A stretch of 64,000 bases of DNA. Origin: Amycolatopsis sacchari (GTDB lineage Bacteria; Actinomycetota; Actinomycetes; Mycobacteriales; Pseudonocardiaceae). A program made the translations under genes and the position numbers. The first letter of the stretch is position 1. Each line of letters begins with the position of its first letter. Shown one piece after another: positions 15,901-23,724 of the stretch. The notes below the pieces were generated by a model that did not search any database, was not told where the DNA came from, and saw only the letters and a program-made list of their open reading frames with translations. The stretch is from positions 1-64,000 of the forward strand of contig NZ_FORP01000018.1 in assembly GCF_900114035.1 (NCBI RefSeq). Direction: 5' to 3'.

Positions 15901-17033
15901 AGGAACAACTCCTCTACCAGATGGGCGGACCCGACCTCGTCGAGCAGAACCGCGAAGCGCTGGAGCAGGCCAAGAAGGGGATCATCGACTACCTCATCGA
16001 GAACGGTGGCCAGGTGCTCCTGGACATCATCGGTGTCACCGACGCGAAGAAGTGCTTCAGTGAAGGCGATGTCGCGGCTTGCCTGTGGACCGTCGTCAAC
16101 GTCGGCTCGCTCCTCCTGTTGCTCGCGAAGCTGCCTGCGGTGGCGTCCGCCATCACGAAGGTCGTGGCGGGGCTGACGAAATTCCTGGAAGCCAGCGCGG
16201 CCGGCCGGGAGATCCTCGAACTCGGCCGCAGGATCATGGGCGAGGCGAAGGTCGTCTGCGGGGTCGGCAACAGCTTCACCGGCGACACCCCGGTGCTGCT
16301 GGCCGATGGCACGCACCGAGCCATAGCCGAGGTCGAGGCGGGCGACGAGGTCCTCGCCACCGATCCCGAGACCGGCCGCACCGAGCGGCACCAGGTGCTC
16401 CAGCAGATCGTGGGGGAGGGGCAGAAGACCCTCGTCGACGTCACCGTGGACCTGGACGGACCGGACGGTGACCGCGAGGGCACGGTCACCGCCACCGACG
16501 GCCACCCGTTCTGGGTGGACGACCAGGGCCGCTGGCTGCCCGCGATCATGCTGGCCCCCGGCGACCACCTGCGTGCGTCCGACGGGCACCCGGTCGAGGT
16601 GCTGGGCACTCAGGTGCACGGTGAGCCCCGGCGGGTCTACAACCTGTCGGTCGAGGGTATTCACACCTACTACGTGACCGCGGGAACGGCCGACGTTCTC
16701 GTCCACAACACCGCGCCCTGTCCCCGGTTCTCGGTCGACTCCAACGGCGAGATCGTCGATTTCATGTCGCCGTCCGGAAAGCTCAGCCTGCCTGCGAACC
16801 TCGAAGGCGGGACCGCGCAGGAAATCGGTGCGAAGATCTGGGGGCACGGCACGAAGATGGCGCAGGAACTCGTCGGAACGCGTACGCCGGAACAGCTGCG
16901 TGCGCTGTGCTCCAAACGGGACGCCGAAAGGCTGATGGATTTCTACGAGAACGCGCACATCAACATTCCTTCGAATCCGACTGCTCCGATCCGCGTACAG
17001 TTGGCCAAGGAGATCATCGACGCGTGGAGCTAG
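12915..17033 (+). CDS. Polymorphic toxin: ALF repeats, Ala-rich stalk, Hint domain, C-terminal toxin
   Basis: A 1372-aa secreted toxin. TTG 12915 is taken as start, with GGGGAG 6 nt upstream and the signal peptide RRCLSALLAFVLLAGLIQ directly after it. ALF repeats occupy about residues 70-250 (ALMEFLNQGLREAKARA, AIAEFLARGYLLAAKA). An extremely Ala-rich helical stalk follows to about residue 1000, broken near 745-780 by TAITVVAPFSGSDLGADFV. A hydrophobic pre-toxin helix region comes next (LLLLLAKLPAVASAITK). The Hint domain runs from NSFTGDTPVLLADGT (N1119) through TATDGHPFWV to GIHTYYV and VLVHN (N1265). The C-terminal 107 residues form the presumed toxin (KIWGHGTKMAQELVG, TRTPEQLRAL, TAPIRVQLAKEIIDAWS), which I cannot assign. 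A serine replaces cysteine at the Hint nucleophile position. Autocleavage after N1265 would release the tip. Confidence 0.9.
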   Translation: MTHVRRCLSALLAFVLLAGLIQPPPVLAATPLPATAADEPTSPRPMPPDPYQEWDGSAGVPDWGDPRFRQLVVDNAELAEDPEVREAAAAALAAGTNAALMEFLNQGLREAKARATARKQEQARQDRAAIEPLRGTGGPYFNAEVERVLSGSDSDRMLFLAYGKEIAQQRDADATRGEQERLAQLRSRVQMLVGAGGPEVKRAAQAALDGGDAAIAEFLARGYLLAAKADADAREQYLKDQEARDAAAEQLSDLAKRAARAAQARKDLLVAHGNGVRALEQAANALVSASNEARRAAQILAANKAGGQHPADAFTGVKEEVARQLGYARQAATDAQQASAAAQVQANVLVETGLTYGTQWADMARGMASAAQAAVTASETAQHAIDATAFTDQARNAQEEAERHAEEAHQWRLHAEEHARAAAQLADAARVQADAAKDAAVRTKAARQAAEAAEAQAWAAAERTRTARLTAEREAATAAAARATAERERSAAAAARARADQQASVARSARAEADRQAGIASVARQGADDANGRAAQAETNARNEERNAAQARNRAYAAEREQRAADARSAAMDAMAAASRGGTYEKPAQDAANEARGYATAARAAAGAARGAANTATGAAAGARAAATEAGAHAARARAAAQQAAAAAARANAAANQAEAEARAAHAARLRADSAASDATFEEARAAEAARNAVSLAEQAASEAVQAVRSAERTRAEADAAAAESVSAATQAGLAVQASVAARASSQAITDPANTAITVVAPFSGSDLGADFVLLVANQAKAVGAEQAAAAARAADEATEAARLAQEAADRAAGEVKPAYDAAAAASRSSAAAARSAAEAQQAAADAAVDGAAARAAASRAAQADAQAHDDAVKARAAANAASNDAAIAGRAASAAERDAAAARAAASAAESDAAAARDAAGRAEADATAAETAATEAQTHADATAEAARNAMQAAIDAGHAADRAEQAERDRQAAERAAQAAQAGDDVPDMTAEEEQLLYQMGGPDLVEQNREALEQAKKGIIDYLIENGGQVLLDIIGVTDAKKCFSEGDVAACLWTVVNVGSLLLLLAKLPAVASAITKVVAGLTKFLEASAAGREILELGRRIMGEAKVVCGVGNSFTGDTPVLLADGTHRAIAEVEAGDEVLATDPETGRTERHQVLQQIVGEGQKTLVDVTVDLDGPDGDREGTVTATDGHPFWVDDQGRWLPAIMLAPGDHLRASDGHPVEVLGTQVHGEPRRVYNLSVEGIHTYYVTAGTADVLVHNTAPCPRFSVDSNGEIVDFMSPSGKLSLPANLEGGTAQEIGAKIWGHGTKMAQELVGTRTPEQLRALCSKRDAERLMDFYENAHINIPSNPTAPIRVQLAKEIIDAWS

Positions 17034-17046
17034 GAGAAATTCCGAG

Positions 17047-17295
17047 ATGGTGCAAGACGGGATCAGGGTTCGTTTCCGGGTGGCGGGTGACGCCGGCGGG
17101 CAGGTGTGCTTCGAGCCCACGGGAATGTGCTACGACCTGGCCGACGGTGAACACGTATCAGCGCTGCTCGACGAAGCGCAGGTGCGGGCGCTCGAAGTCA
17201 CGTACTGGGCCGGGGGGATTTCGGTGTGGGTGCGCGGGAACTTCACGACCTTCGACCAGAACGGGAACGAGCTGCACCAGTTGTGGGGCGGCTGA
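17047..17295 (+). CDS. Probable cognate immunity protein
   Basis: An 82-aa protein (MVQDGIRVRFRVAGDAGG, LLDEAQVRALEVTYW, GNFTTFDQNGNELHQLW), beta-rich in appearance and without signal peptide. It starts 13 bp after the toxin stop with AGGAGA 9 nt upstream, the standard position for the immunity gene of a polymorphic toxin. It should bind and block the C-terminal domain of the toxin in the cytoplasm. No known immunity family is recognised, which matches the novelty of the toxin tip. Function is inferred from position only. Confidence 0.75.
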   Translation: MVQDGIRVRFRVAGDAGGQVCFEPTGMCYDLADGEHVSALLDEAQVRALEVTYWAGGISVWVRGNFTTFDQNGNELHQLWGG

Positions 17296-17416
17296 ACAGT
17301 GGGAGGGGGCGGTGGACGGTGGGCACTTCACACGGCACGCACCCGCGAGCGCTGACCGAGGTGTACCGGGAAGACCTGTCTCACCTCCCGGCCACGGCCG
17401 CTCCGGGAAGGTCTAC

Positions 17417-18220
17417 ATGAGACTGGAGTATTCCGCGCTGGGTGCGCCGGATCTGCGGGGCCGGACAGAGGCGGAGGTGTTCGTGCACGTCGAGGCCGAT
17501 CTTGTCGTCTCGGACGGGGGTGAGGAGATCTGCACCGAGGGCGCGTTTCCGGTGGTCGAACTCGCCGCTGCCTTGCGGGAGTGGCAGGCGCAGGACGAGC
17601 GGCGGGACTTCGAATTCCCGTCGCTGTCGCTCGACGGCCGGTGGGAGGTGCGGATCGTCCGGGTGAGCGGCGGTTGGCAGGTGGTCGCCGAGGCGGTGCG
17701 AGGTGCGGTGCGTCCGCTGGCCGAGATCGACGCGGCGGTCGACGAATTCGTCGAAACCCTGCGGGCGGACTGCACACGGCAGTTCGGGTCCTGGATCGAC
17801 CAGTACTTCCCGCCCGGCGCGACCCCGATGCGGGTCAGCGGGATCGTCGAGCCCAGGGATCCCGTGGTGAGCGGAGACCCCACGACACCGTTTTCGGTCG
17901 CGTGGCCACGCGTCGGAGCCGCGGGGATGGGACTGGATGTATATCGGGAAAACCAGGTACACGATCGGGTGCACGCGGGAAGGGAAGCCAATCTCTCGTT
18001 GACCCGGGTCCTCGCCGAAGCGCAGCCGGCAGACTTGCTTCACGGCGTCGACTACCACGGCGACACGATGTTCAACGTCGGGCAACTGAGGAAGATCGAC
18101 CAGGAGTTCGATGCGATTCTCGCGCGGCGTCCGGAACTTGCGTCCGACGTTGCCGCGCTGCGGACGCTTTTCGAACTGGTGGTGCGAGATCGGGGATACC
18201 TGTGGATCGCCGGTGATTGA
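17417..18220 (+). CDS. Two-module immunity-like protein
   Basis: A 267-aa protein from ATG 17417 that looks like two small proteins joined. Residues 1 to about 140 (VFVHVEADLVVSDGGEEI, FPSLSLDGRWEVRIV, FGSWIDQYFPPG) form one module. From about residue 170 the second module reads MGLDVYRENQVHDRVHAG, LLHGVDYHGDTMFNVGQL, RRPELASDVAALRTLF and RDRGYLWIAGD. It matches a free-standing actinobacterial family that I recall beside toxins, with HGVD..GDTMFN and RGYLW..GD conserved. The internal Met at the junction would start the stand-alone form. Together with the gene before it this is probably an immunity island behind the toxin. The role of the first module is unknown. Confidence 0.73.
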   Translation: MRLEYSALGAPDLRGRTEAEVFVHVEADLVVSDGGEEICTEGAFPVVELAAALREWQAQDERRDFEFPSLSLDGRWEVRIVRVSGGWQVVAEAVRGAVRPLAEIDAAVDEFVETLRADCTRQFGSWIDQYFPPGATPMRVSGIVEPRDPVVSGDPTTPFSVAWPRVGAAGMGLDVYRENQVHDRVHAGREANLSLTRVLAEAQPADLLHGVDYHGDTMFNVGQLRKIDQEFDAILARRPELASDVAALRTLFELVVRDRGYLWIAGD

Positions 18221-18253
18221 TCGACGTTCGACCGAAAAACGAAAAGAGGAGAA

Positions 18254-20278
18254 ATGAGAAGAAGACCTGGGGTGCTCCTCGTCACCGCGACGTGTGTCGC
18301 CCTGATGGGTGGCCTCGCCGCCGTGCCGGCGCAAGCAGCGCCGGTCAGCACGGACACAGCCGTCTCCGCGCAGGCCACCGCACCTGAGTCCACTTTGGAG
18401 GACAAGGTGCGGGCCGCCGCGGCGCTCGGCATCCTCGCCGGGGACGACCTCCTCGTCCTCAGCGACCGCAACTTCGTCATCGCGCTGTGGCGGCAGGCCA
18501 CGGGTGCCGAAGTGCGCGCCTCGGCGGAACTCGCGTTCGCCGGGAGCGACTTCGAGTGCACGCAGTGGATCAAGACCGGCATCCACGAGGCCAAAAAACG
18601 GGACGACATCAACGAAATCCGGGACGCCGAGATCGCCAGGCAGGCGCGTGAGCTGAAGCAGCACGCCGCCGCCACCATCGGCATCGTCGCCGAGCCCGAG
18701 CTGCTCGTGCAGAGCTACCGCGACTTCATCTACGCGCTCTGGCAGCGCGCCACCGGCCCCAAGGTCAAGGCCGCCGCCCTCACCGCGTTCGGGCAGGACG
18801 AGGCCGCGCAGAAGGAGTTCCTCCTCAACGGCATCGTCACCGCCAACGCGCAGGACCAGCAGGACCGCATCGACGCCGACCAGCAGGCCACCGAGGCGGA
18901 GAAGGCCCGCCTCGCCGCCCGCAACGCCAAGGCCAACGCCGCCGCCGTGCTCGGCATCGTCGCAACCGAGAACCTCCTCGTGCTCTCCGACGACAACTTC
19001 GTGCGCGAGATCTGGAACCGCGCCACGCCCGGCACCGAGGTGGCCGTCGCCGCCGAGCGCGCCATCCGCAGTAGCAACCCGGCCGACTGGAAGGCGTTCA
19101 TCGACACCGGCATCTACGACGCCAACCGCCGAGACATCGCCATCGCGCTCGAAAAGAAGGCCGCCGCCGACCGCAAACGCCTGCAGGAGCTGCGCACGAA
19201 GGCCGCCAACAGCAAGGTCCACCCCACGCTCGTCGCCGCCGCGGACATCGCGCTGGCCGGTGACGTCGACGCCGTCGACCGCTTCCTGCGCATCGGCCAG
19301 TACGAGGACGCCGTGCTCCGCCAGTCGCTGCAGGCCGACACGCTCGGGTCGCGTGGTGGCTACGTCCGCAGCAACCCGGAACAGCAGAGCTACATCGACT
19401 TCGGCAGGCCCGACCCGCAGCCCGGTGACGGCGTCAACGCCACCTGGAAGGTCGTGCCGGGCCTGGCCGATCCCGACTGCCACTCCTTCGAGTCCGTGCT
19501 CACGCCTGGCTCCTACCTGCGGCAGCTGGACCTGAAGGTGTACACGGCGGCCAGTGACGGCAGCGACCGGTTCCGCACCGACGCGACGTGGTGCAGCCGG
19601 ACGGGCCTCGACGCGAACGGTGTCAAGCTCGAATCGAAGGGCGCGCCCGGCCGCTACCTGCGTCACTACAACGGTCTGCTCTGGGCCGCCGACAGCAGTG
19701 GCGCCCACAACTTCGACTCCCCGAACCAGTTCGAGGTCGACGCCTTCTGGCGGATCCACGGCGAGAACCCGGCCACGTCGGCCATCCAGCGCCGGTGGCT
19801 GAACGACGACGCGATCCGCGCGAGGGTGGGCAACCCGGTCGCCGAGGAGAAGATCGACGGCGCCCTGCGGTACCGCGACTACCCGAACGCCCGCCTGACC
19901 TGGTCCGCGCCCACCGGGGTGAAGGAGATGGAGGGCAACATCCTCGCGAAGTACGTGGCGATGGACTCCATGCACAGCCCGGTTTACGGGGCTCCCACCA
20001 CCGACGAGACCGGCACCCCGGACGGTGTCGGCCGCTACAACCACTTCGCCGGTGGCGGTTCGATCTACTGGACGGCGCAGACCGGCGCACACCTCATCTA
20101 CGGGGGGATCAAGAGCCGCTGGGCGGCGCTGGACTGGGAACGGTCCTACCTCGGCTACCCGACCTCGGACGAGATGCCGGCGCCGACCGGCCGGTGCAGC
20201 CAGTTCCAGCACGGTTCCATCACCTGGAACTCCACGACCGGCGCGGTGACCGACTCCCGCAACGCCTGCGCGAAGTAG
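18254..20278 (+). CDS. Secreted ALF-repeat protein with AbfB and LGFP repeats
   Basis: A 674-aa exported protein starting 9 nt after GAGGAG. The signal peptide ends near AVPAQAA. Three strongly similar ALF-type units follow (about residues 55-290), each carrying G-I-x-A-x-x-x-L-L-V, a central ALW or EIW, and a C-terminal TGI or NGI motif; a degenerate fourth reads AVDRFLRIGQYEDAVL. Residues about 370-500 form an AbfB-type beta-trefoil (SYIDFGRPD, CHSFESVLTPGSYLRQ, GRYLRHYNGLLWAA). The C-terminus carries LGFP repeats (YLGYPTSDEMPAPTGRC, GGSIYWTAQTGAHLIYG). AbfB binds arabinan-type sugars and LGFP repeats associate with the cell envelope, so the protein probably sits on the mycolic-acid or arabinogalactan wall. 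It may be the surface partner of the ALF toxin locus. Confidence 0.85.
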   Translation: MRRRPGVLLVTATCVALMGGLAAVPAQAAPVSTDTAVSAQATAPESTLEDKVRAAAALGILAGDDLLVLSDRNFVIALWRQATGAEVRASAELAFAGSDFECTQWIKTGIHEAKKRDDINEIRDAEIARQARELKQHAAATIGIVAEPELLVQSYRDFIYALWQRATGPKVKAAALTAFGQDEAAQKEFLLNGIVTANAQDQQDRIDADQQATEAEKARLAARNAKANAAAVLGIVATENLLVLSDDNFVREIWNRATPGTEVAVAAERAIRSSNPADWKAFIDTGIYDANRRDIAIALEKKAAADRKRLQELRTKAANSKVHPTLVAAADIALAGDVDAVDRFLRIGQYEDAVLRQSLQADTLGSRGGYVRSNPEQQSYIDFGRPDPQPGDGVNATWKVVPGLADPDCHSFESVLTPGSYLRQLDLKVYTAASDGSDRFRTDATWCSRTGLDANGVKLESKGAPGRYLRHYNGLLWAADSSGAHNFDSPNQFEVDAFWRIHGENPATSAIQRRWLNDDAIRARVGNPVAEEKIDGALRYRDYPNARLTWSAPTGVKEMEGNILAKYVAMDSMHSPVYGAPTTDETGTPDGVGRYNHFAGGGSIYWTAQTGAHLIYGGIKSRWAALDWERSYLGYPTSDEMPAPTGRCSQFQHGSITWNSTTGAVTDSRNACAK

Positions 20279-20301
20279 CAGACCGGACCCGGGCGGCGGA
20301 A

Positions 20302-21501
20302 CTACCCGCGGGCGGCCTCTTCGGCCCGCCGGCGCCGGTACTCCGCCGCCCGGGCTTCGTAGTTCCGGTGCTCCTCCTCGTGGTCCGGCGGTTCGCCGGG
20401 CGCGTCCGAGAAGAACTCCACCAGTGCCGCGTTCGCCGCGACCGCCAGTTCGCCGGAACGCTCGAACATGGCCTCCTCGTACGCGGGCACCGCCTCGTCC
20501 ACTGAGGACGATCGAGCGAGTGCGTGAGCCAGCTCCGCGCCGTCCAGCAACGCCAGGTTCGCGCCGTGGCCGCCGAACGGGGCCATCAAGTGGGCCGCGT
20601 CGCCGAGCAGCGTGACGCCGGGGACGTGCTCCCACGTCAGCGGGGCGGGCAGCGCCCAGAACGACCGCGGCACGTAGTCCCCGTCGTTTTCCGCGACGAA
20701 CTGCCGCATTTCGGGCACCCAGCCGCCGAACTCGCCCAGGAGGTAGGACCGCACGGCCTCGCGGTCGGACAGGTCCACGCCGGCCTTCTCGTGCCAGTCG
20801 AGCTCCGCGCGGAACGCCAGGTACCCCCGCACGACCCCGTTGCTGTTGCGCTGCAGGATCAACGCCCGCCCCGCGCTGTCGTTGGCGACCATGTGCCCGT
20901 CACCCACGATCGCGGCGATCTCGGGGTGGCGGGTGTCCACATCGTCGTACCGGGCGTCGAGGAAACACACGCCCAGGTACCCCGGCACGGCGTCGGTCAC
21001 CAGCGGCCGGACCTTCGACCAGGCGCCGTCCGCGCCCACGACCAGATCCGCCTCGGCGGTCGCACCGTTCGCGAACTCCAGCCGGTGCCGTCCGCTCCCG
21101 AGCGGCACGACCGACGTCAGCCGGTGCCCCCAGCGGACCGTTCCCGGGCGGACGTGCTCGTACAGCATCTTCCGCAGCTGGCCGCGGTCGATCTCGGGCG
21201 CTGCCGTGTCCCCCTCGGCGGGGGTGAACTCCTTCTGCACCCGGCCGTACTGGTCGCGGCCGGTCTTGGCCTGCCCCTCCGGCCGGGCCAGCGCCAGGAA
21301 GGCGTCCACCAGCCCGGCGTCCTCCAGCGCGATCTGGCCGGAGTCGGCGTGCAGGTCCAGCGTCCCGCCGGGATCCCGCGAGTCCACGGCGCTGTCCGCG
21401 TCGTAGACGACCGGGTCGAAGCCGTGCCCCTGCAGGACGCGGGCACACATCAGGCCGGCGGGGCCGCCGCCGACGATCGCGATCTCAGGTGTGTTCGTCA
21501 T
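20302..21501 (-). CDS. TetX-like FAD-dependent monooxygenase
   Basis: A 399-aa flavoprotein of the aromatic-hydroxylase/TetX class. The N-terminal Rossmann motif is IAIVGGGPAGLMCARVLQ, the middle DG motif is DLVVGADGAWSKVRPLV, and the C-terminal flavin motif is GVTLLGDAAHLMAPFGGHG. DPGGTLDLHADSGQIALE matches the RxGGxLDLH segment of TetX-type enzymes. Such enzymes hydroxylate tetracyclines or other phenolic rings using NADPH and O2. The charged Arg/Glu tail after residue 375 is not conserved. It diverges from a TetR gene across an inverted repeat, so inducible expression is likely. Tetracycline activity is possible but not shown. Confidence 0.9.
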   Translation of the reverse strand: MTNTPEIAIVGGGPAGLMCARVLQGHGFDPVVYDADSAVDSRDPGGTLDLHADSGQIALEDAGLVDAFLALARPEGQAKTGRDQYGRVQKEFTPAEGDTAAPEIDRGQLRKMLYEHVRPGTVRWGHRLTSVVPLGSGRHRLEFANGATAEADLVVGADGAWSKVRPLVTDAVPGYLGVCFLDARYDDVDTRHPEIAAIVGDGHMVANDSAGRALILQRNSNGVVRGYLAFRAELDWHEKAGVDLSDREAVRSYLLGEFGGWVPEMRQFVAENDGDYVPRSFWALPAPLTWEHVPGVTLLGDAAHLMAPFGGHGANLALLDGAELAHALARSSSVDEAVPAYEEAMFERSGELAVAANAALVEFFSDAPGEPPDHEEEHRNYEARAAEYRRRRAEEAARG

Positions 21502-21521
21502 GTCCCCAGAAAAGCAGACTC

Positions 21522-21545
21522 GTTGAAAAAGTGCAACCGTTCAAC
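21522..21545. promoter_or_regulatory. Candidate TetR operator
   Basis: GTTGAA (21522-21527) and TTCAAC (21540-21545) form a perfect 6-bp inverted repeat with a 12-bp spacer in the 80-bp divergent region, 21 bp upstream of the monooxygenase start. It is the only clear symmetry there and the natural site for the adjacent TetR. Confidence 0.5.
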
Positions 21546-21581
21546 TTAATGACTCGATCACCCTTCGGTTAGGATGACGGT

Positions 21582-22163
21582 ATGTCCGAACCGCCCGGCC
21601 GTCGCGAACGCAAGAAGGCCGCCACCCGCAAGGCCCTCGCCGACGCCGCGCTGCGGCTGTTCCTCGAGCGCGGCTACGACGACGTGGGCATCCGTGAGAT
21701 CGCCGACGCGGCCGACGTGTCCACCACGACGTTGTTCAAGCACTTCCCCGGCAAGGAGGCGCTCGTCTTCGACCGCGAGGACGAGGTGAAGGCCGGGCTC
21801 GTCGCGGCGGTGCGGGAGCGGCCCGCCGGGCAGTCCATCCCCGAGGCGCTGCGCGAGCACGTCCTGCGCGCCCGCCTGTCGCCGGGGGTGAAGGGCGACC
21901 CGCGGTTCAGCCGGTTCCAGGAACTCATCGAGCGCACCCCCGCCCTGCGCGAGTACGCCCGGCGCATGTGGATGCGGCAGGAGGCCGACCTCGCTGCGGT
22001 GATCGCGGAGGAGACCGGCGCGCCCGCGGACGACCCGAAGTGCCGCGCGCTGGCCCACTTCGCGCTGGCCACACGCGATCTCGGGTACGACACCGGCGAT
22101 CCCCGTGCCGCCGTCACCGAGGCTTTCGCACTGCTCGAACACGGCTGGCGGGGGGAGCGGTAA
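21582..22163 (+). CDS. TetR/AcrR family transcriptional regulator
   Basis: A 193-aa regulator with the N-terminal segment RRERKKAATRKALADAAL and helix-turn-helix IREIADAADVSTTTLFKHF (about residues 32-52). The C-terminal domain is of the actinobacterial type with LSPGVKGDPRFSRFQELI and ending LLEHGWRGER. It diverges from the TetX-like gene and probably represses it and itself through the inverted repeat between them. The effector is presumably a substrate of that monooxygenase. The 277 bp after this gene contain no recognisable feature. Confidence 0.92.
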   Translation: MSEPPGRRERKKAATRKALADAALRLFLERGYDDVGIREIADAADVSTTTLFKHFPGKEALVFDREDEVKAGLVAAVRERPAGQSIPEALREHVLRARLSPGVKGDPRFSRFQELIERTPALREYARRMWMRQEADLAAVIAEETGAPADDPKCRALAHFALATRDLGYDTGDPRAAVTEAFALLEHGWRGER

Positions 22164-22440
22164 GGTTCCCACCCGACTCCGGGAGGTAGTGAAAGTGGCA
22201 TTCGCCCGGCTGGACTGTGGTGAAGGCCACCGTCAGGCGGACCTGGCTGATCCGAATGGTGCGACGCCGCGACCTGCGGATTCCGGATCTCCGGTTACGC
22301 GGCGTGGAACGGGTGATCATTTCGGGTCACCAGGTAGGCGGTACCGGCGCGCAGGTGGGTGTGTCACGGTGGTGCATGGTCAACGAACCGTAGAGCGGCG
22401 TCCCGATGGGGGGCAGCGACAGGTCTTTTGGGAGTAACGC

Positions 22441-23724
22441 TTGGACTGCGCACCCCACACCGATCGGTACTTCACGTCCGCGGCTCACGAGGAGTTGCGT
22501 GAGCAGGTCCGGCAGTTCGCCGAAACCCAGGTGAGGCCCCGGATCCCCGAGCTCGAGGCGTCCCGCTCCGTCCACATCGGACTGTCCAGGCTGATTGCCC
22601 GGCAGGGCTGGATCGGGGTGACGATCGGGCCGGAGTACGGCGGCATGGGTCTGGGCCACCTCGCCAAGACCATCGTCATCGAGGAGCTGGCGCGCGTCAG
22701 CGGCGCGATGGGCGCGATGGTGCAGGCGTCCCAGCTGGGCGTGGCGAAGATCCTGCACTTCGGCGACGAGGCGCAGAAACGGCAGTGGCTGCCCGCCATC
22801 GCCGCCGGGCAGTGCCTGCCGACGATCGCGGTCACGGAACCGGAGTCGGGCGGCCACGTGCTCGGCATGTCGGCGAGCGCGCGGCGCGAAGGCGACGAGT
22901 ACGTGCTCAACGGGCGCAAGGTGTTCGTGGGCAACAGCCACGTCGGCGACCTGCACGGCGTCGTCGTCCGCACGGGAGAGGGCTCACACGGGCTTTCCGC
23001 GTTCCTCGTCGAGGCGACGCGGCCGGGGTTCTCGCTCGGCCCGCAGCAGGAAACCATGGGGCTGCACGGGTTCAGCTTCGGCGAGCTCATCTTCGAGGAC
23101 TGCCGGGTGCCGGTGGAGAACCGCCTCGGCGCCGAGGGCGACGGGCTGGCCGTGGCCTACTCCTCCAGCATCCTCTACGGCAGGCCGAACCTGACCGCGG
23201 TGTCGCTCGGCATCCACCAGGCGATCGTGGAAGCGACCGTGCGGTTCGCGCGGGAGCACCAGCGGTACGACAAACCGCTGTCCGCGCTGCCGACCGTGCA
23301 GCAGAAGCTGGGGCAGATGCAGTCGCAGCTGATGACGGCGCGGGTCGTGGCCTACCACGCGGCCGACATGCTCGACCGCGGGCTGCCGTGCGACACGGAG
23401 CTGATGAACGCCAAGCTGGTCAACGTCGAGTCCTCTTTGGACTCCGCGCGGCTGGCGATGGAGATCCACGCCGCGCACGGGTTGTCCGTCGACCGGCAGA
23501 TCGAGCGGTATGTGCGCGACGCGCACCACATCTACGCTCCCGCGGGCACGTCGGACGTGCAGCGGTTGCGGCTGGCCGAAGTGGCCCTCGGCACGAGCAA
23601 GGGACAGTGGTCCCAGCGGCTGGCGGCCGCGCTCGGCGAGGGCAACTCCGCCCGCGAGCGGCGGCTGTTCAGCGCTGCGGCCGCCGATTCAGCTGTTCCA
23701 CCAGTTCGTTCGCCAGCCCCTTGA
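22441..23724 (+). CDS. Acyl-CoA dehydrogenase family protein
   Basis: A 427-aa FAD flavoprotein with a TTG start and GGGAG 8 nt upstream. The order of domains is typical: N-terminal helices (REQVRQFAETQVRPRIPELE), YGGMGLGHLAKTIVIEELAR, the substrate/FAD middle domain (PTIAVTEPESGGHV, LNGRKVFVGNSHVGDLH), and the C-terminal helical FAD domain (HQRYDKPLSALPTVQQKL, IHAAHGLSVDRQIERYVRDA). It introduces a 2,3-double bond into acyl thioesters or a related substrate. No thiolase or ligase is near, so the pathway is unknown. Its 3' end overlaps the convergent GAF gene by 56 bp, unusual for two real genes, and its last residues (AVPPVRSPAP) are unlikely to be structural. Confidence 0.9.
   Translation: MDCAPHTDRYFTSAAHEELREQVRQFAETQVRPRIPELEASRSVHIGLSRLIARQGWIGVTIGPEYGGMGLGHLAKTIVIEELARVSGAMGAMVQASQLGVAKILHFGDEAQKRQWLPAIAAGQCLPTIAVTEPESGGHVLGMSASARREGDEYVLNGRKVFVGNSHVGDLHGVVVRTGEGSHGLSAFLVEATRPGFSLGPQQETMGLHGFSFGELIFEDCRVPVENRLGAEGDGLAVAYSSSILYGRPNLTAVSLGIHQAIVEATVRFAREHQRYDKPLSALPTVQQKLGQMQSQLMTARVVAYHAADMLDRGLPCDTELMNAKLVNVESSLDSARLAMEIHAAHGLSVDRQIERYVRDAHHIYAPAGTSDVQRLRLAEVALGTSKGQWSQRLAAALGEGNSARERRLFSAAAADSAVPPVRSPAP

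Noticed and set aside
17381-20635. 1084-codon leftward open frame opposite the immunity and ALF-AbfB genes
   Set aside because: Mirror image of a confirmed secreted protein with clear signal peptide; the antisense reading has no domain.
22164-22440. Open frame across the gap between the TetR gene and the acyl-CoA dehydrogenase
   Set aside because: No conserved pattern and no start context; judged non-coding.
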